DNA of 64,000 nt from Paenibacillus pasadenensis DSM 19293. Its GTDB lineage: Bacteria > Bacillota > Bacilli > Paenibacillales > Paenibacillaceae. The translations under genes were made by a program, and so were the position numbers. The notes under the pieces are model-generated. The model was not told the origin of the DNA and did not search any database. It saw only the letters and a list, made by a program, of their open reading frames with translations. Location of the stretch: positions 62,001-126,000 of the forward strand of contig NZ_AULW01000001.1 in the NCBI RefSeq assembly GCF_000422485.1. The letters are read 5' to 3'. Below are positions 29,774 to 38,650 of the stretch, in pieces (within the stretch, counting starts at the first letter, position 1; each line of letters opens with the position of its first letter).

Positions 29774-30627
29774 TTGCGGTGCATGAACACGGCGACAGTG
29801 CCGGGACCGACATGGGCGCCGACGACCGGACCGAGCGTCGTGATGGAAGTCGACTGCACGTTGAAGCTCGACGTGATCGCCTCCTGCAGGTCCAGAGCGG
29901 AGCCTCTCTGATGCGTCCAGGCGAAGTGAACGGCGACCGGCTGCTCCGGCGGGAACTTCTCGCGAAGCATGTCGACGATGCGCTGGATCGCTTTTTTGGA
30001 GCCGCGCACCTTGTCTACCGGCGTGATCACGCCGGTAGGGTCGATCGTCAGGATCGGCTTGATATTTAGGATAGAGCCGATGAGTGCGGAAGCCTTGCCG
30101 ATCCGTCCGCCTTTTTGGAGGTATTCGAGCGTGTCGACGAGGAAGTACAGCTCCGTCTCGCTGCGCATGCGCTCGATCTCGGCCAGGATCTCGTCCTTGG
30201 AGCTGCCCTCGCGGGCCATCTGCGCGGCGCGGATGACGAGCATGCCGATGCCGCAGGAAGCCGAACGGGAGTCGAACACGGCGATGTCCGCCTCGCGCTC
30301 GAGCATCGTGCTCGCGAGCAGCGCCGACTGGTACGTGCCGCTGAACTGCGAGGACAGATGGATGGAGAGGATCGGCGCGTCCGGCGTCTCGTCCAGCAGC
30401 CGCTCGTAGACGACCATGAATTCGGCCGGCGACGGCTGGGAGGTCGTCGGCAGGCCGCTGAATTCGACCAGCTTGTCGTAGAACGCCTCCGACTTCAGCG
30501 TGATCGAGTCCAGAAAGGCTTCCGTGCCGAACAGGACCTGCAGCGGCACCATCTCGATGCCGAGCTCCCTTCGGATCTCCTCCGGAATATCCGACGTGCT
30601 GTCGGTTACGATGCGAACCTGAGTCAT
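29770..30627 (-). CDS. DegV family fatty-acid-binding protein (FakB-like)
   Basis: 285 aa. Motifs: IVTDSTSDIPEEI (1-18), TSQPSPAEF, HLSSQFSGTYQSA (the fatty-acid carboxylate site) and EYLQKGGRIGKASALIG. DegV proteins bind a fatty acid and present it to the kinase FakA for phosphorylation to acyl-phosphate. The FakA-like gene lies directly upstream (78 bases), supporting a working pair. The stop overlaps the recG start. Confidence 0.93.
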   Translation of the reverse strand: MTQVRIVTDSTSDIPEEIRRELGIEMVPLQVLFGTEAFLDSITLKSEAFYDKLVEFSGLPTTSQPSPAEFMVVYERLLDETPDAPILSIHLSSQFSGTYQSALLASTMLEREADIAVFDSRSASCGIGMLVIRAAQMAREGSSKDEILAEIERMRSETELYFLVDTLEYLQKGGRIGKASALIGSILNIKPILTIDPTGVITPVDKVRGSKKAIQRIVDMLREKFPPEQPVAVHFAWTHQRGSALDLQEAITSSFNVQSTSITTLGPVVGAHVGPGTVAVFMHRK

Positions 30628-30705
30628 AGGGCTACCTCCACGGCCCTGCGTCCCGCTGTCGGGGAACGCAAGGAATGATATGCCGCTCCGGCGGCGCGGC
30701 TTCGA

Positions 30706-32505
30706 TTATTCGAGGGCGAATAAATACGGATAAAGAGGCTGTCCGCCCTCATGCACTTCAAGCTCGATGTCCGGATAGGTCTCGGAGACCCAGCTCGCCA
30801 GCTCGTCCGTGCCGGACGGCTCGGAGCCCTCGCCGGTGAGGATCGTCAGCAGGTCTCCGCCGTTCTCGAGCAGCTGGCCGATGAGGCCGCGGCACGCTTC
30901 CTGGAGGTCCGGCTCGGAGATGACGATCCGTTTTTCGACGATGCCGATGTAGTCGCCCTCCTGCACCTCGACGCCGTCGATCTCCGTCTGGCGCACCGCC
31001 TGGGTGACGCTGCCGGAGCGGACCGCTTCCGCGGCGCCGGCCATGAGGGCCGTATTGCGCTCCGGCGTCTCGCTCTCCTTGAAGGCGAGCACGGCGGCGA
31101 GCCCTTGGGGCACCGTGCGGGTCGGGATGACGGATACGGAGCGTTCGGACAGCTCGGCCGCCTGCTCCGCCGCCAGAATGATGTTGCCGTTGTTGGGCAG
31201 CAGGAAGATATGCTCCGCCGGCAGCGAGTCGATCGCCTTGAGGAAGTCCTCCGTGCTCGGGTTCATCGTCTGGCCGCCCGAGAGGACGACGTCGACGTTG
31301 TTGTCGCTGAAAATGCCGGAGATGCCGTCGCCGATCGCGACCGCGACGATGCCGTACGGCGCCCATTCATAAGCGGCCTCGGCGATGCCCTGCGGCGAGG
31401 CGCCGGTCAGCACCTCGGCGACGGCCAGCGCCTCATCCGGCGCAAGGTCGGAGCCGAGAGCGCTGAAGTCGATCTCCTCGCCGACGATCTCCCGATGCTG
31501 CTCGCGCATGTTGAGGATATGCAGCTCGGTCAGCTCGCCGTACTGGTACGCCAGGTTGAGCACGTCGCCGGGACGGCGGGAATGCACGTGCACCTTGACG
31601 ATCTCGTCGTCGGCGATCACGATGATGGAGTCCCCGTCCACGGCGAGCGCCCGCCGGAACGCGTCCTCGTCGAACGCCGGAGCTCCCGGAGGCGCGAGCC
31701 GGCGCTTGATGAAGAACTCCATGTCGTAGAAGAACTCGATCTCGCTCGTCGACAGCTGGGCCTGGGCATTGCCACCCGCGGAAGGGATGGACGGCCTGGC
31801 CGGCTCGGCGGCGCGCGGAGCGTCCGCCAGGTAGCGGAACGACTCCGCCGGAGCCGCCTCGCTCGCCGTGTCGCCCGTCTCCGCCGGGCTGCCGGCAAGG
31901 TACTCGAGAAAGCCTTCGTAAATGAGCACGAGGCCCTGGCCTCCGGAGTCGACGACGCCGACCTGCTTGAGCACCGGGAGCAGCTCCGGCGTGCGCTGCA
32001 GCGATTCGTTCGCCGCCGCGTACACCTCCTGCAGCAGCGACTCCATGTCAGGCGCCCGGCGGGCGGCCTGCTGGGCATGCCGCGCCGTCTCGCGCGCGAC
32101 GGTGAGGATCGTGCCCTCCACCGGCTTGACGACGGCCTTGTAGGCCATGTCGACGCCTTGCTGGAGAGCCGCCGCGAATTGGCTCGGGTCGGCCTCGTCG
32201 AGTCCGGACAGCGCCTTGGCCGTGCCGCGGAACAGCTGGGACAGAATGACGCCGGAGTTGCCGCGAGCGCCCATCAGCAGTCCCTTGGACAGCGCCTCCG
32301 CCGTACGGCCGACCGAGTCCGAGCGCTTGCTCTGCAGCTCGCGCACCCCCGAGGCCATCGTTAAGTTCATGTTCGTTCCCGTATCGCCGTCCGGAACGGG
32401 AAATACATTCAGAGCGTTGACGCGCTCCGCGCCGCGCTGCAGCTTCTCCGCACCGAGCAAAGCCATACCGGCGAAGTCCGAACCATTAATAAAGCGCTTT
32501 CCCAA
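30706..32505 (-). CDS. DAK2/FakA-type fatty acid kinase (YloV)
   Basis: 599 aa. The N-terminal DAK2 (DhaL) kinase domain has FPVPDGDTGTNM (nucleotide/metal-binding aspartates) and GARGNSGVILSQ; the C-terminal DAK1-like domain has GDGISGIFSDNN and GGQTMNPSTEDF. This is the FakA/YloV architecture; it is about 45 residues longer than most, mainly in a Pro/Ala/Ser-rich insertion at about 205-250. Expected role: kinase for exogenous fatty acids with the DegV protein. Twenty bases follow yloU, as in Bacillus. Confidence 0.93.
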   Translation of the reverse strand: MGKRFINGSDFAGMALLGAEKLQRGAERVNALNVFPVPDGDTGTNMNLTMASGVRELQSKRSDSVGRTAEALSKGLLMGARGNSGVILSQLFRGTAKALSGLDEADPSQFAAALQQGVDMAYKAVVKPVEGTILTVARETARHAQQAARRAPDMESLLQEVYAAANESLQRTPELLPVLKQVGVVDSGGQGLVLIYEGFLEYLAGSPAETGDTASEAAPAESFRYLADAPRAAEPARPSIPSAGGNAQAQLSTSEIEFFYDMEFFIKRRLAPPGAPAFDEDAFRRALAVDGDSIIVIADDEIVKVHVHSRRPGDVLNLAYQYGELTELHILNMREQHREIVGEEIDFSALGSDLAPDEALAVAEVLTGASPQGIAEAAYEWAPYGIVAVAIGDGISGIFSDNNVDVVLSGGQTMNPSTEDFLKAIDSLPAEHIFLLPNNGNIILAAEQAAELSERSVSVIPTRTVPQGLAAVLAFKESETPERNTALMAGAAEAVRSGSVTQAVRQTEIDGVEVQEGDYIGIVEKRIVISEPDLQEACRGLIGQLLENGGDLLTILTGEGSEPSGTDELASWVSETYPDIELEVHEGGQPLYPYLFALE

Positions 32506-32525
32506 GCAAAATTTCCCCTTCCTGA

Positions 32526-32885
32526 CTAACGGATGACCCGCACGCCCTGGACAAAAATATGGACATGGTCGACCTTCAGGCCGATCACTTCATTCAGTAC
32601 GTATTTGACCTTGGTCTGGATGTTGTGGGCAACCTCGGAAATCCGGGTGCCGTAGCCGACGATGATGTGCAGGTCGATATGCGTCTCCTCGTTCTCGCGC
32701 CGCACCTCGACGCCTCTCGAGAGGTTGTCCCGCTTGAGCAATTCGGCGATTCCGTCCTTGAGCTGCTTGCGGGATGCCATGCCGACAAGGCCGTAGCATT
32801 CCAGCGCCGCCGAGCCCGCGATGACGGCGATTACATCGTCTGTTACGTTGATTTTACCTAATTCGTTGGCAAGCTGCATAGGCAT
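32526..32885 (-). CDS. Asp23/Gls24 family protein (YloU)
   Basis: 119 aa. Typical Asp23 family sequence: GKINVTDDVIAVIAGSAALE, then CYGLVGMASRK, a central HIDLHIIVGYGTRI beta strand, and VDHVHIFVQGVRV at the end. Small cytoplasmic, membrane-proximal alkaline-shock/envelope-stress protein; exact role unknown. It precedes the FakA-like gene, as in B. subtilis yloU-yloV, and is divergent from rpmB. Confidence 0.93.
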   Translation of the reverse strand: MPMQLANELGKINVTDDVIAVIAGSAALECYGLVGMASRKQLKDGIAELLKRDNLSRGVEVRRENEETHIDLHIIVGYGTRISEVAHNIQTKVKYVLNEVIGLKVDHVHIFVQGVRVIR

Positions 32886-32969
32886 GGCCGGTCACACGCT
32901 CCTTCTCTGCGGGCCGTTCGGCTGATGCCGACTGCGCCCAAAGCCCCGATTTGGCCGGGACTGACCTTC

Positions 32970-33101
32970 ATTGTACTATAAACGGAGCCGTTTATGAAGT
33001 CTGAAACGCCGTTCTCTTCCGTTTTCGCGTATTTGCGCCGTTTTCCCGCCCGCGTCTCCTGCCAAACGATGGTTGATGAGACGGACGTTCTATGATAAGA
33101 T
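32970..33101. promoter_or_regulatory. Divergent promoters of yloU (-) and rpmB (+)
   Basis: rpmB: -35 TTGATG (33073-33078), 17 bases, -10 TAAGAT (33096-33101). yloU, minus strand: -35 TTCATA (32993-32998), 17 bases, -10 TACAAT (32970-32975). The rpmB leader (about 70 bases) has two small hairpins, ACGGAA/TTTCGT (33120-33139) and CTTGCA/TGCAAG (33141-33155), before AAGGAGGTG. Confidence 0.68.
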
Positions 33102-33175
33102 AACCAAGTATGTTTGCCTACGGAATCCTTCGGTTTCGTACTTGCAACCTGCAAGCTGCAAAGGAGGTGTACTGC

Positions 33176-33364
33176 ATGTCTCGCAAATGCTTCGTTACGG
33201 GTAAGGCACCCGGCACAGGAAACCATGTTTCCCACGCGAATAACCGCAACCGCCGCACTTGGGGCGTCAACGTTCAGAAGGTCCGCATTCTGGTCGACGG
33301 CAAGCCAAAACGCGTTTGGGTCAGCACCCGCGCACTGAAATCCGGCAAAGTCACTCGTGTATAA
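33176..33364 (+). CDS. rpmB: 50S ribosomal protein L28
   Basis: 62 aa. Full L28: [36 protein letters not shown] and [15 protein letters not shown]. Only one of the usual zinc-binding cysteines is seen (Cys5), so it is a zinc-free form. AAGGAGGTG is well placed. The only plus-strand gene in the ylo-type block, as in B. subtilis, with its own promoter and terminator. Confidence 0.97.
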   Translation: MSRKCFVTGKAPGTGNHVSHANNRNRRTWGVNVQKVRILVDGKPKRVWVSTRALKSGKVTRV

Positions 33365-33370
33365 CCGCAA

Positions 33371-33417
33371 AAACAGCGTTCCGCCGTTCACCAGACGGCA
33401 GGAACGCTGTTTTTTTT
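33371..33417 (+). terminator. rpmB terminator
   Basis: Stem AACAGCGTTCCGCCGT with ACGGC and GGAACGCTGTT (one bulged A), followed by eight T. It lies 7 bases past the rpmB stop. The AAAAAC side gives some activity on the other strand. Confidence 0.93.
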
Positions 33418-33537
33418 CGCCCTGCGGCGGCTTGCCCCTGCCGCGGCACGCGAAAAAGAGCGTGCGCCGTGCCGGCGCGGCGCTCTCTGACGCTCGGGAT
33501 CGAAAGTCGGGCGGCCGGCAGCCGCAGTCGCCATCGC

Positions 33538-33618
33538 TCAGCTTTTCTGGAAGGTGTTCAGGATCGCCTTGACGAATCCGCCCAAAAACTTCGGCAGCTT
33601 GATCGTATAGAACTTCAT
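33538..33618 (-). CDS. spoVM: Stage V sporulation protein M (SpoVM)
   Basis: Only 26 codons. The peptide reads MKFYTIKLPKFLGGFVKAI, then LNTFQKS, virtually the B. subtilis SpoVM sequence. It is an amphipathic helix that senses positive curvature of the forespore membrane and anchors SpoIVA for coat assembly. GGAGGG lies 7 bases upstream. It sits between rpmB and rpe, the conserved place. Confidence 0.97.
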   Translation of the reverse strand: MKFYTIKLPKFLGGFVKAILNTFQKS

Positions 33619-33717
33619 GCTTCATCCCTCCTCGAGATCGCTGATCGTTGACGGGCAGCACTGCCGGGCCTGCATGTTCATCCCCGTTTCAGGCCGCACG
33701 GGCCCATTCCCTCGAAA

Positions 33718-33750
33718 GCAAAAAAGGCTACAAGAACCTAGGTTCATGTA
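33718..33750 (-). terminator. Terminator after the rpe/small membrane protein genes
   Basis: Minus strand: TACATGAACC/GGTTCTTGTA stem (one mismatch, including the perfect palindrome GAACCTAGGTTC), then GCCTTTTTTGC. It ends the prpC-prkC-rsgA-rpe mRNA, so spoVM must have a separate promoter downstream of 33718. Confidence 0.7.
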
Positions 33751-33859
33751 ACCATCCTATGCGGACCCGCGATGTCCTATTCCGGGGGCCGAGCCCAAGT
33801 TGCCAGCGAGAAGGCGCCGCATGCCGGCGCTCCGCTGCCTCGTCCCGGCCGTGAAGCCG

Positions 33860-34129
33860 CTAGGGCGCGGTCGGCATGCCGTCGCGGATGAACATCACCA
33901 TCGTGACGAACAGCACGATCAGGAAGAAGAAAACGAGCGCGGAAACGACGAAGCCGATGCGGCGCCAGAGCGATTCGTGGCTGCGGAAGAAGCGCACGCC
34001 GAGCCAAAGCGCGATCAGCGAGAAGACGAAGCGGAGCATGCTCTGGACGAGCACGAACATCGCCAGCAGCGCTCCGCCGAGCAGCGCGTAGCCGGCGACG
34101 ACCGCGATGGTTTTCAGCCTCTCTCTCAT
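33860..34129 (-). CDS. Small membrane protein of unknown function
   Basis: 89 aa with three hydrophobic helices: about 7-28 (TIAVVAGYALLGGALLAMFV), 33-47 (RFVFSLIALWLGVRF) and 59-80 (GFVVSALVFFFLIVLFVTMV). Starts 5 bases after the rpe stop, with GTAGG near, and is co-transcribed. Nothing in it identifies a family. In B. subtilis thiN lies in this place; this protein is not a thiamine pyrophosphokinase. Confidence 0.72.
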   Translation of the reverse strand: MRERLKTIAVVAGYALLGGALLAMFVLVQSMLRFVFSLIALWLGVRFFRSHESLWRRIGFVVSALVFFFLIVLFVTMVMFIRDGMPTAP

Positions 34130-34134
34130 CCGGC

Positions 34135-34779
34135 CTACCTCAGCGCGGCGATCGCCGCGGCAGGCGACTGATGGCCGAAGACGAAGCTGCCGGCGACGAG
34201 CACGTTCGCGCCGGCCTCGCGCACGAGCGCCGAGGTCGACGGATTGATGCCTCCGTCCACCTGGACGGAGACGCCGCTCAGGCCGCGCTCGTGCAGCCGC
34301 GAGCGCAGGTCGCGCAGCTTCTGCAGCGAGTACGGGATGAACGACTGGCCGCCGAAGCCGGGATTGACCGTCATGACGAGCACGAGGTCGACATCCTCCA
34401 GCACCGGCTCCAGCAGGCTGATCGGCGTCGCCGGATTGATCGCGACTCCGGCCGGAAGCCCGAGCTCCTTGATCTGATGCAGCGTGCGGTGCAGATGCGT
34501 GCAAGCCTCGAGATGCACGGTGATGCGGTCCGCGCCGGCCGCCGCGTAATCGGCGATGCTGCGCTCCGGCTGCTCGATCATCAGATGCACGTCGAAGGGA
34601 AGCTTCGTCGCTCCCCTCACGGCGGAGATGACCGGCGGGCCGAACGTCAGGTTCGGCACGAACCGGCCGTCCATGACGTCGACGTGGATCCAGTCGGCGC
34701 CGGCCTGCTCGATCGCGGCGATCTCATCGCCGAGCTTGGCAAAATCAGCGGATAGAATCGAGGGTGCGATGATGGTCAT
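34135..34779 (-). CDS. rpe: Ribulose-phosphate 3-epimerase
   Basis: 214 aa, the standard size. TIM-barrel motifs: [34 protein letters not shown] (metal-binding His and catalytic Asp), [28 protein letters not shown] (phosphate loop) and [12 protein letters not shown] (second catalytic Asp). Interconverts ribulose-5-P and xylulose-5-P. Two bases after rsgA. Confidence 0.97.
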   Translation of the reverse strand: MTIIAPSILSADFAKLGDEIAAIEQAGADWIHVDVMDGRFVPNLTFGPPVISAVRGATKLPFDVHLMIEQPERSIADYAAAGADRITVHLEACTHLHRTLHQIKELGLPAGVAINPATPISLLEPVLEDVDLVLVMTVNPGFGGQSFIPYSLQKLRDLRSRLHERGLSGVSVQVDGGINPSTSALVREAGANVLVAGSFVFGHQSPAAAIAALR

Positions 34780-34781
34780 GG

Positions 34782-35705
34782 TCAGTACCTCCGCTTTTTC
34801 TCTTTCATCTCGCCCAGGAACTGGACGTAGCTGTCATGCCGGCTTTGCGCCGCCTCGCCCGCCGCCAGCGCCGCCAGCACGGCGCAGTCCGGCTCATGCG
34901 TATGCGTGCAGCCCCGGAACTTGCAGCCTGCGGACAGCGCCCGGAACTCGCGGAAGCCGTAGCCGAGGTCCTCGATGCCGAGCTCCTGAAAATCGAGCTG
35001 GCTGAAGCCCGGCGTATCCGCTACATGGCCGCTGCCGACGCGCACCAGCTCGACGTGCCGGGTCGTATGCCGTCCGCGGCCGAGCCGGGCGCTGATCTCG
35101 CTCGTCTCCAGCTCGAGCCCGGGCAGCAGCGCGTTGAGCAGCGAGGACTTGCCGACGCCGGACTGTCCGGCGAACAGCGCGAGCCGCCCTTCGAGCGTCC
35201 CGCGCAGCTCCTCGAGGCCGGAGCCTTGACGCGAGCTCGTGCCGATGACCCGGTAGCCGATGCGTCCGTAGATCCGCTGCACCGTCTCCGCCGCCTCGAT
35301 CGCCTCCTTGCGGCCCTCCTCCGACAAGTCCTGCTTGCTGAGGCAGAGCACCGCCTCCAGCCCCGCATGCTCGATGTGCACGAGGAACTTGTCCAGCAGC
35401 GTCAGGCTGAGCGAAGGCTCCGTGACCGAAAAGACGAGCACGGCCAGATCGGCGTTGGCGACCGGCGGCCGCACGAGCTCCGTCGTCCGCGGATGGATCG
35501 CCTCGACCGTGCCTTCTCCCGTGCCGCTGACGCTGAAGTCGACGCGATCGCCGACGAGCGGCGACTCGCCGCGCTTCTTGAAAATGCCGCGCGCGCGGCA
35601 TTGGATCGGCTGCTCCGAGCCGCCGTCCTCCGCCACATAATAGTAGCCGCTCAGAGCTTTGACGATCAGTCCTTGGCCCTCGCGGGCCGAGCCGTCCTTA
35701 GTCAT
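34782..35705 (-). CDS. rsgA: Ribosome small-subunit biogenesis GTPase RsgA
   Basis: 307 aa. OB fold (about 10-70), circularly permuted GTPase with G4 SKQD (123-126), P-loop GQSGVGKSS (180-188) and G3 DTPG (230-233), and a C-terminal zinc site with C261, C266, H268 and C274. It checks 30S subunit maturation. It overlaps the prkC gene by 8 bases. In B. subtilis the homologue CpgA is a PrkC substrate, consistent with this pairing. Confidence 0.97.
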   Translation of the reverse strand: MTKDGSAREGQGLIVKALSGYYYVAEDGGSEQPIQCRARGIFKKRGESPLVGDRVDFSVSGTGEGTVEAIHPRTTELVRPPVANADLAVLVFSVTEPSLSLTLLDKFLVHIEHAGLEAVLCLSKQDLSEEGRKEAIEAAETVQRIYGRIGYRVIGTSSRQGSGLEELRGTLEGRLALFAGQSGVGKSSLLNALLPGLELETSEISARLGRGRHTTRHVELVRVGSGHVADTPGFSQLDFQELGIEDLGYGFREFRALSAGCKFRGCTHTHEPDCAVLAALAAGEAAQSRHDSYVQFLGEMKEKKRRY

Positions 35706-37869
35706 CGTGTCCGTCCTCCCCGTCGCCGCTGCCGAATGCGGTCTCCTGGCCGTCGCTCTGCCCGTCGGGGCTCGCGGCCGCGTTCGGATCGGCCGACGGG
35801 CTCGTTTCCGGCGAGGCGACAGGCGGCGGGCTCGGCTCGGAACCCGGCACGGTCGTCGGACCGCTGTCGGCGCCGCTCTTCACCTCGTCGTAAGTGCGGG
35901 AGAACGTGTCGGCGAGCTGGCCGTCGCGGTAGACGCTGACGAACGCCTCCGTGTTCGGCGCGAGCACGACCTTCACCGGGAAGCTGCGCGTATCCTTGAT
36001 CGCGCGCTTGTGGGCCTCGATGTCCTTGCCGGTCGCGTCGGTGTAGACGATGCGGATCTCGCTCGCCTTGCCGGCCCGAGCCGGAGAGATGAGCAGGTCG
36101 AACGTGTACTCCAGCGCGTCCTTCGGCAGGCCCGAGCTGACGGTGATCGACACCTGCTCGCCCTTGCGGGCCGGACTGCCGGCATCGTAAGGGAACTGCG
36201 AGAGCACTTCGCCCTCCGGCCTGTAGCTGCCTTCCTTGACGATGTTGTCTTCTCGAAGCTGCAAGCCCGCGTCCGCGATGAGCTTGCGGGCCTCCTCGGT
36301 CGTCTTGCCGACGAGATCCGGCATCTTCACCGTCTCCGGACCTTTGCTGACGGTCAGCGTCACCGTATCGACGAGCGGATCAAGCTGGCTGTTCGCGCCC
36401 GGCTCCTGGCTCAGCACGACGCCCGGCTCCGCCGAATCGTCGGCGACCTCGTTCAGGCGGATCGATCCTTCCGGGAAGCCGAGCGCCCGAAGCGCCGCGA
36501 CGACGTCGGAGGCCTTCTGCCCCTTGTAGTCCCCGAGCTGCTTGAGCTCAGGCCCGTCGCTGATCGACAGCCGGACCCTCGAGCCGGTCTTCACGCGCAT
36601 GTTGGACTTGGACTGGGCGAATACCTGATCCTTCGGCACGTCCGGCTTGAACGCCCGGATGGACGGCTCCTCCAGCAGCAGCCCCTTTGCCTCGAGCGCG
36701 GCTTTGGCGTCCGTCTCGGTCATGCCGACGACATAAGGCACGTCGACCTCCGCGACGTCGAGCGAGCCGGAGACGAGCCGGAACACGCCGTAGACGACGG
36801 CCAGCACGGCCAGCGTCGAGAGCACGATGACGAGCGGCTTCACCCAGCCGCGCCGGCGCGCCGGCTCCTCGTCCTGTTCTTCGTCGACGGCCTCCTGGCG
36901 AGCGGTCGCCTGTCCGTCCTCCGGCAGCGGAGGCGGCTCTGCGCCCGCACGGACCGGCTCCTTGAGCCCGAGGCCCGGCCGGATCGCCGGCATGACGCGC
37001 GTCTCGTCGAAGTCGCCGCCGCCGAACTGCAGCTTCGGCTCGTTGCGGCGCGCAGGCGACAGCGCCGTCTCCAGATCCTCCAGCATCTCGCCCGCCGAGC
37101 GGTAGCGCTCGGACGGATTTTTGCGCAGCGCCTTGATGATGATGTTCTCGACGCTCTGCGGCACAAGCGGATTGACCGTGCGAGGATCCTCCAGCGGCTC
37201 CTGCAGATGCTTGAGCGCGACGCTGATCGGGCTCTCTCCGAGGAAAGGCAGCTTGCCGGTCACCATCTGATAGAGCACGATGCCGAGCGAGTAGATGTCG
37301 GATTTCTCGCCGGCGCTGACGCCCTTGGCATGCTCCGGCGAGAAGTAATGCACCGAGCCGATGACGGAGCCCGTCTGGGTGATCGTCGACGAGGTGACGG
37401 CGCGCGCGATGCCGAAGTCCGTCACCTTGACGCGGCCGTTCTTGCCGATCAGGATGTTGTGCGGCTTGATGTCCCGATGGATGATATGGTTCTGATGGGC
37501 ATGGTCGAGGGCGTCGGCGATCTGCGCCGCGATGCGCACCGCCTCGTCCGCCTGGAGCGGCGCGCGCTCCTGGATGACCTCGTTGAGGTTTTGGCCGTCG
37601 ACGCATTCCATGACGATATAGTGGATCTCTTCTTCCTGGCCGACATCGTAGATGCTGACGACGTTCGGATGGGACAGCGCCGCCGCCGACTGGGCTTCCC
37701 GCCGGAAGCGGCGGATGAACTCCTCGTCGTGCACGTACTGCTGCCGCAGCACCTTGACCGCGACGTTGCGGCTGAGCAGCAGGTCATGGGCCTTGTAGAC
37801 GAGCGCCATGCCCCCGCCGCCGATGCGCGTCAGAATCTCGTAGCGGCCCCCTAGTTCTCTTCCGATCAT
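35698..37869 (-). CDS. prkC: PASTA-domain serine/threonine kinase PrkC
   Basis: 723 aa. Hanks kinase: GGGG loop (17-20), Lys39, Glu58, HRDIKPHN (131-138) and DFG (151-153), with a Thr-rich activation loop. A membrane helix at about 343-366 is followed by three extracellular PASTA repeats (about 373-440, 441-510 and 512-580) and then a beta-rich domain and a Ser/Pro/Asp-rich tail. The kinase responds to muropeptides/cell-wall state and affects germination and cell-wall metabolism. PrpC, upstream by 10 bases, reverses it. Confidence 0.97.
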   Translation of the reverse strand: MIGRELGGRYEILTRIGGGGMALVYKAHDLLLSRNVAVKVLRQQYVHDEEFIRRFRREAQSAAALSHPNVVSIYDVGQEEEIHYIVMECVDGQNLNEVIQERAPLQADEAVRIAAQIADALDHAHQNHIIHRDIKPHNILIGKNGRVKVTDFGIARAVTSSTITQTGSVIGSVHYFSPEHAKGVSAGEKSDIYSLGIVLYQMVTGKLPFLGESPISVALKHLQEPLEDPRTVNPLVPQSVENIIIKALRKNPSERYRSAGEMLEDLETALSPARRNEPKLQFGGGDFDETRVMPAIRPGLGLKEPVRAGAEPPPLPEDGQATARQEAVDEEQDEEPARRRGWVKPLVIVLSTLAVLAVVYGVFRLVSGSLDVAEVDVPYVVGMTETDAKAALEAKGLLLEEPSIRAFKPDVPKDQVFAQSKSNMRVKTGSRVRLSISDGPELKQLGDYKGQKASDVVAALRALGFPEGSIRLNEVADDSAEPGVVLSQEPGANSQLDPLVDTVTLTVSKGPETVKMPDLVGKTTEEARKLIADAGLQLREDNIVKEGSYRPEGEVLSQFPYDAGSPARKGEQVSITVSSGLPKDALEYTFDLLISPARAGKASEIRIVYTDATGKDIEAHKRAIKDTRSFPVKVVLAPNTEAFVSVYRDGQLADTFSRTYDEVKSGADSGPTTVPGSEPSPPPVASPETSPSADPNAAASPDGQSDGQETAFGSGDGEDGHDD

Positions 37870-37879
37870 GATGAAGTCC

Positions 37880-38638
37880 TCACTCCTCCCCGTCCGCTGC
37901 GGCGCCGGATTGCATCAGGACTACCGTGATATTGTCGTCTCCGCCGGCGGCGAGCGCGAGCGAGATGAGGCGGTCCGCCTTGGCCTCGAGGCTCAGGCCG
38001 GCCTCTCCCGCCACTTGCAGCAGCTCGCTGTCGTCCAGCATGCCGCTCAGGCCGTCGCTGCACAGCAGCAGGATGTCGCCCGGCTGCCAGTCGAGCATCC
38101 GGACGTCCAGCTCCACCTCCTCGTCGGTGCCGAGCGCCCGCGTCAGCACGTTGCGGCGCGGATGATGGGCCGCCTCCTCGAAGCTGATCTGGCCGGAGCG
38201 CACGAGCTCGTTGACGAGCGTGTGGTCCTCGGTCAGCTGGGCGATGCCCTGCTCCGAGATCCGGTACGCGCGGCTGTCGCCGATATGGCCGAGGATGAGG
38301 CGGCTGTCCTCGACGAACAGGGCCGCGACGACCGTCGTGCCCATGTTGTGGTACTGCTCGTTGCGGGACGCCATGTCGTACACGACCTCGTTGGCGCGCC
38401 GGATCGCCTCCTGCAGCATGCGGCTCGCCTCGTCGGCGGATACCCCCGCCGGAAGCGGCTCCATCGCCTCGCGGAAGGCGTCGACGGCGAGCTGGCTGGC
38501 GACGTCGCCGGCCTGATGGCCGCCCATGCCGTCGGCCACGATCGCAAGCGTCAGCCCTCCGGCCGTCACGCCTGCCCAGGAACGATCCTCGTTGGCCATC
38601 CGGATGCGGCCGATATCACTGCGGTTCACTGTCAACAT
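37880..38638 (-). CDS. prpC: PP2C-type protein phosphatase PrpC (Stp1)
   Basis: 252 aa. PP2C motifs: RMANEDRSW, VADGMGGHQAGDVAS (metal Asp), NMGTTVVAAL, GHIGDSRAYRI, TEDHTLV, LLLCSDGLSG and GGDDNITVVL. It dephosphorylates PrkC and its substrates. It is 12 bases from rlmN upstream and 10 from prkC downstream, a classical kinase/phosphatase pair. Confidence 0.96.
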   Translation of the reverse strand: MLTVNRSDIGRIRMANEDRSWAGVTAGGLTLAIVADGMGGHQAGDVASQLAVDAFREAMEPLPAGVSADEASRMLQEAIRRANEVVYDMASRNEQYHNMGTTVVAALFVEDSRLILGHIGDSRAYRISEQGIAQLTEDHTLVNELVRSGQISFEEAAHHPRRNVLTRALGTDEEVELDVRMLDWQPGDILLLCSDGLSGMLDDSELLQVAGEAGLSLEAKADRLISLALAAGGDDNITVVLMQSGAAADGEE

Positions 38639-38650
38639 CCCGTCACCTCG

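Noticed and set aside
33751-33778. Sigma-E-like GCATAGGAT promoter for spoVM
   Set aside because: It lies upstream of a terminator (33718-33750) on the same strand, so it would not transcribe spoVM efficiently.
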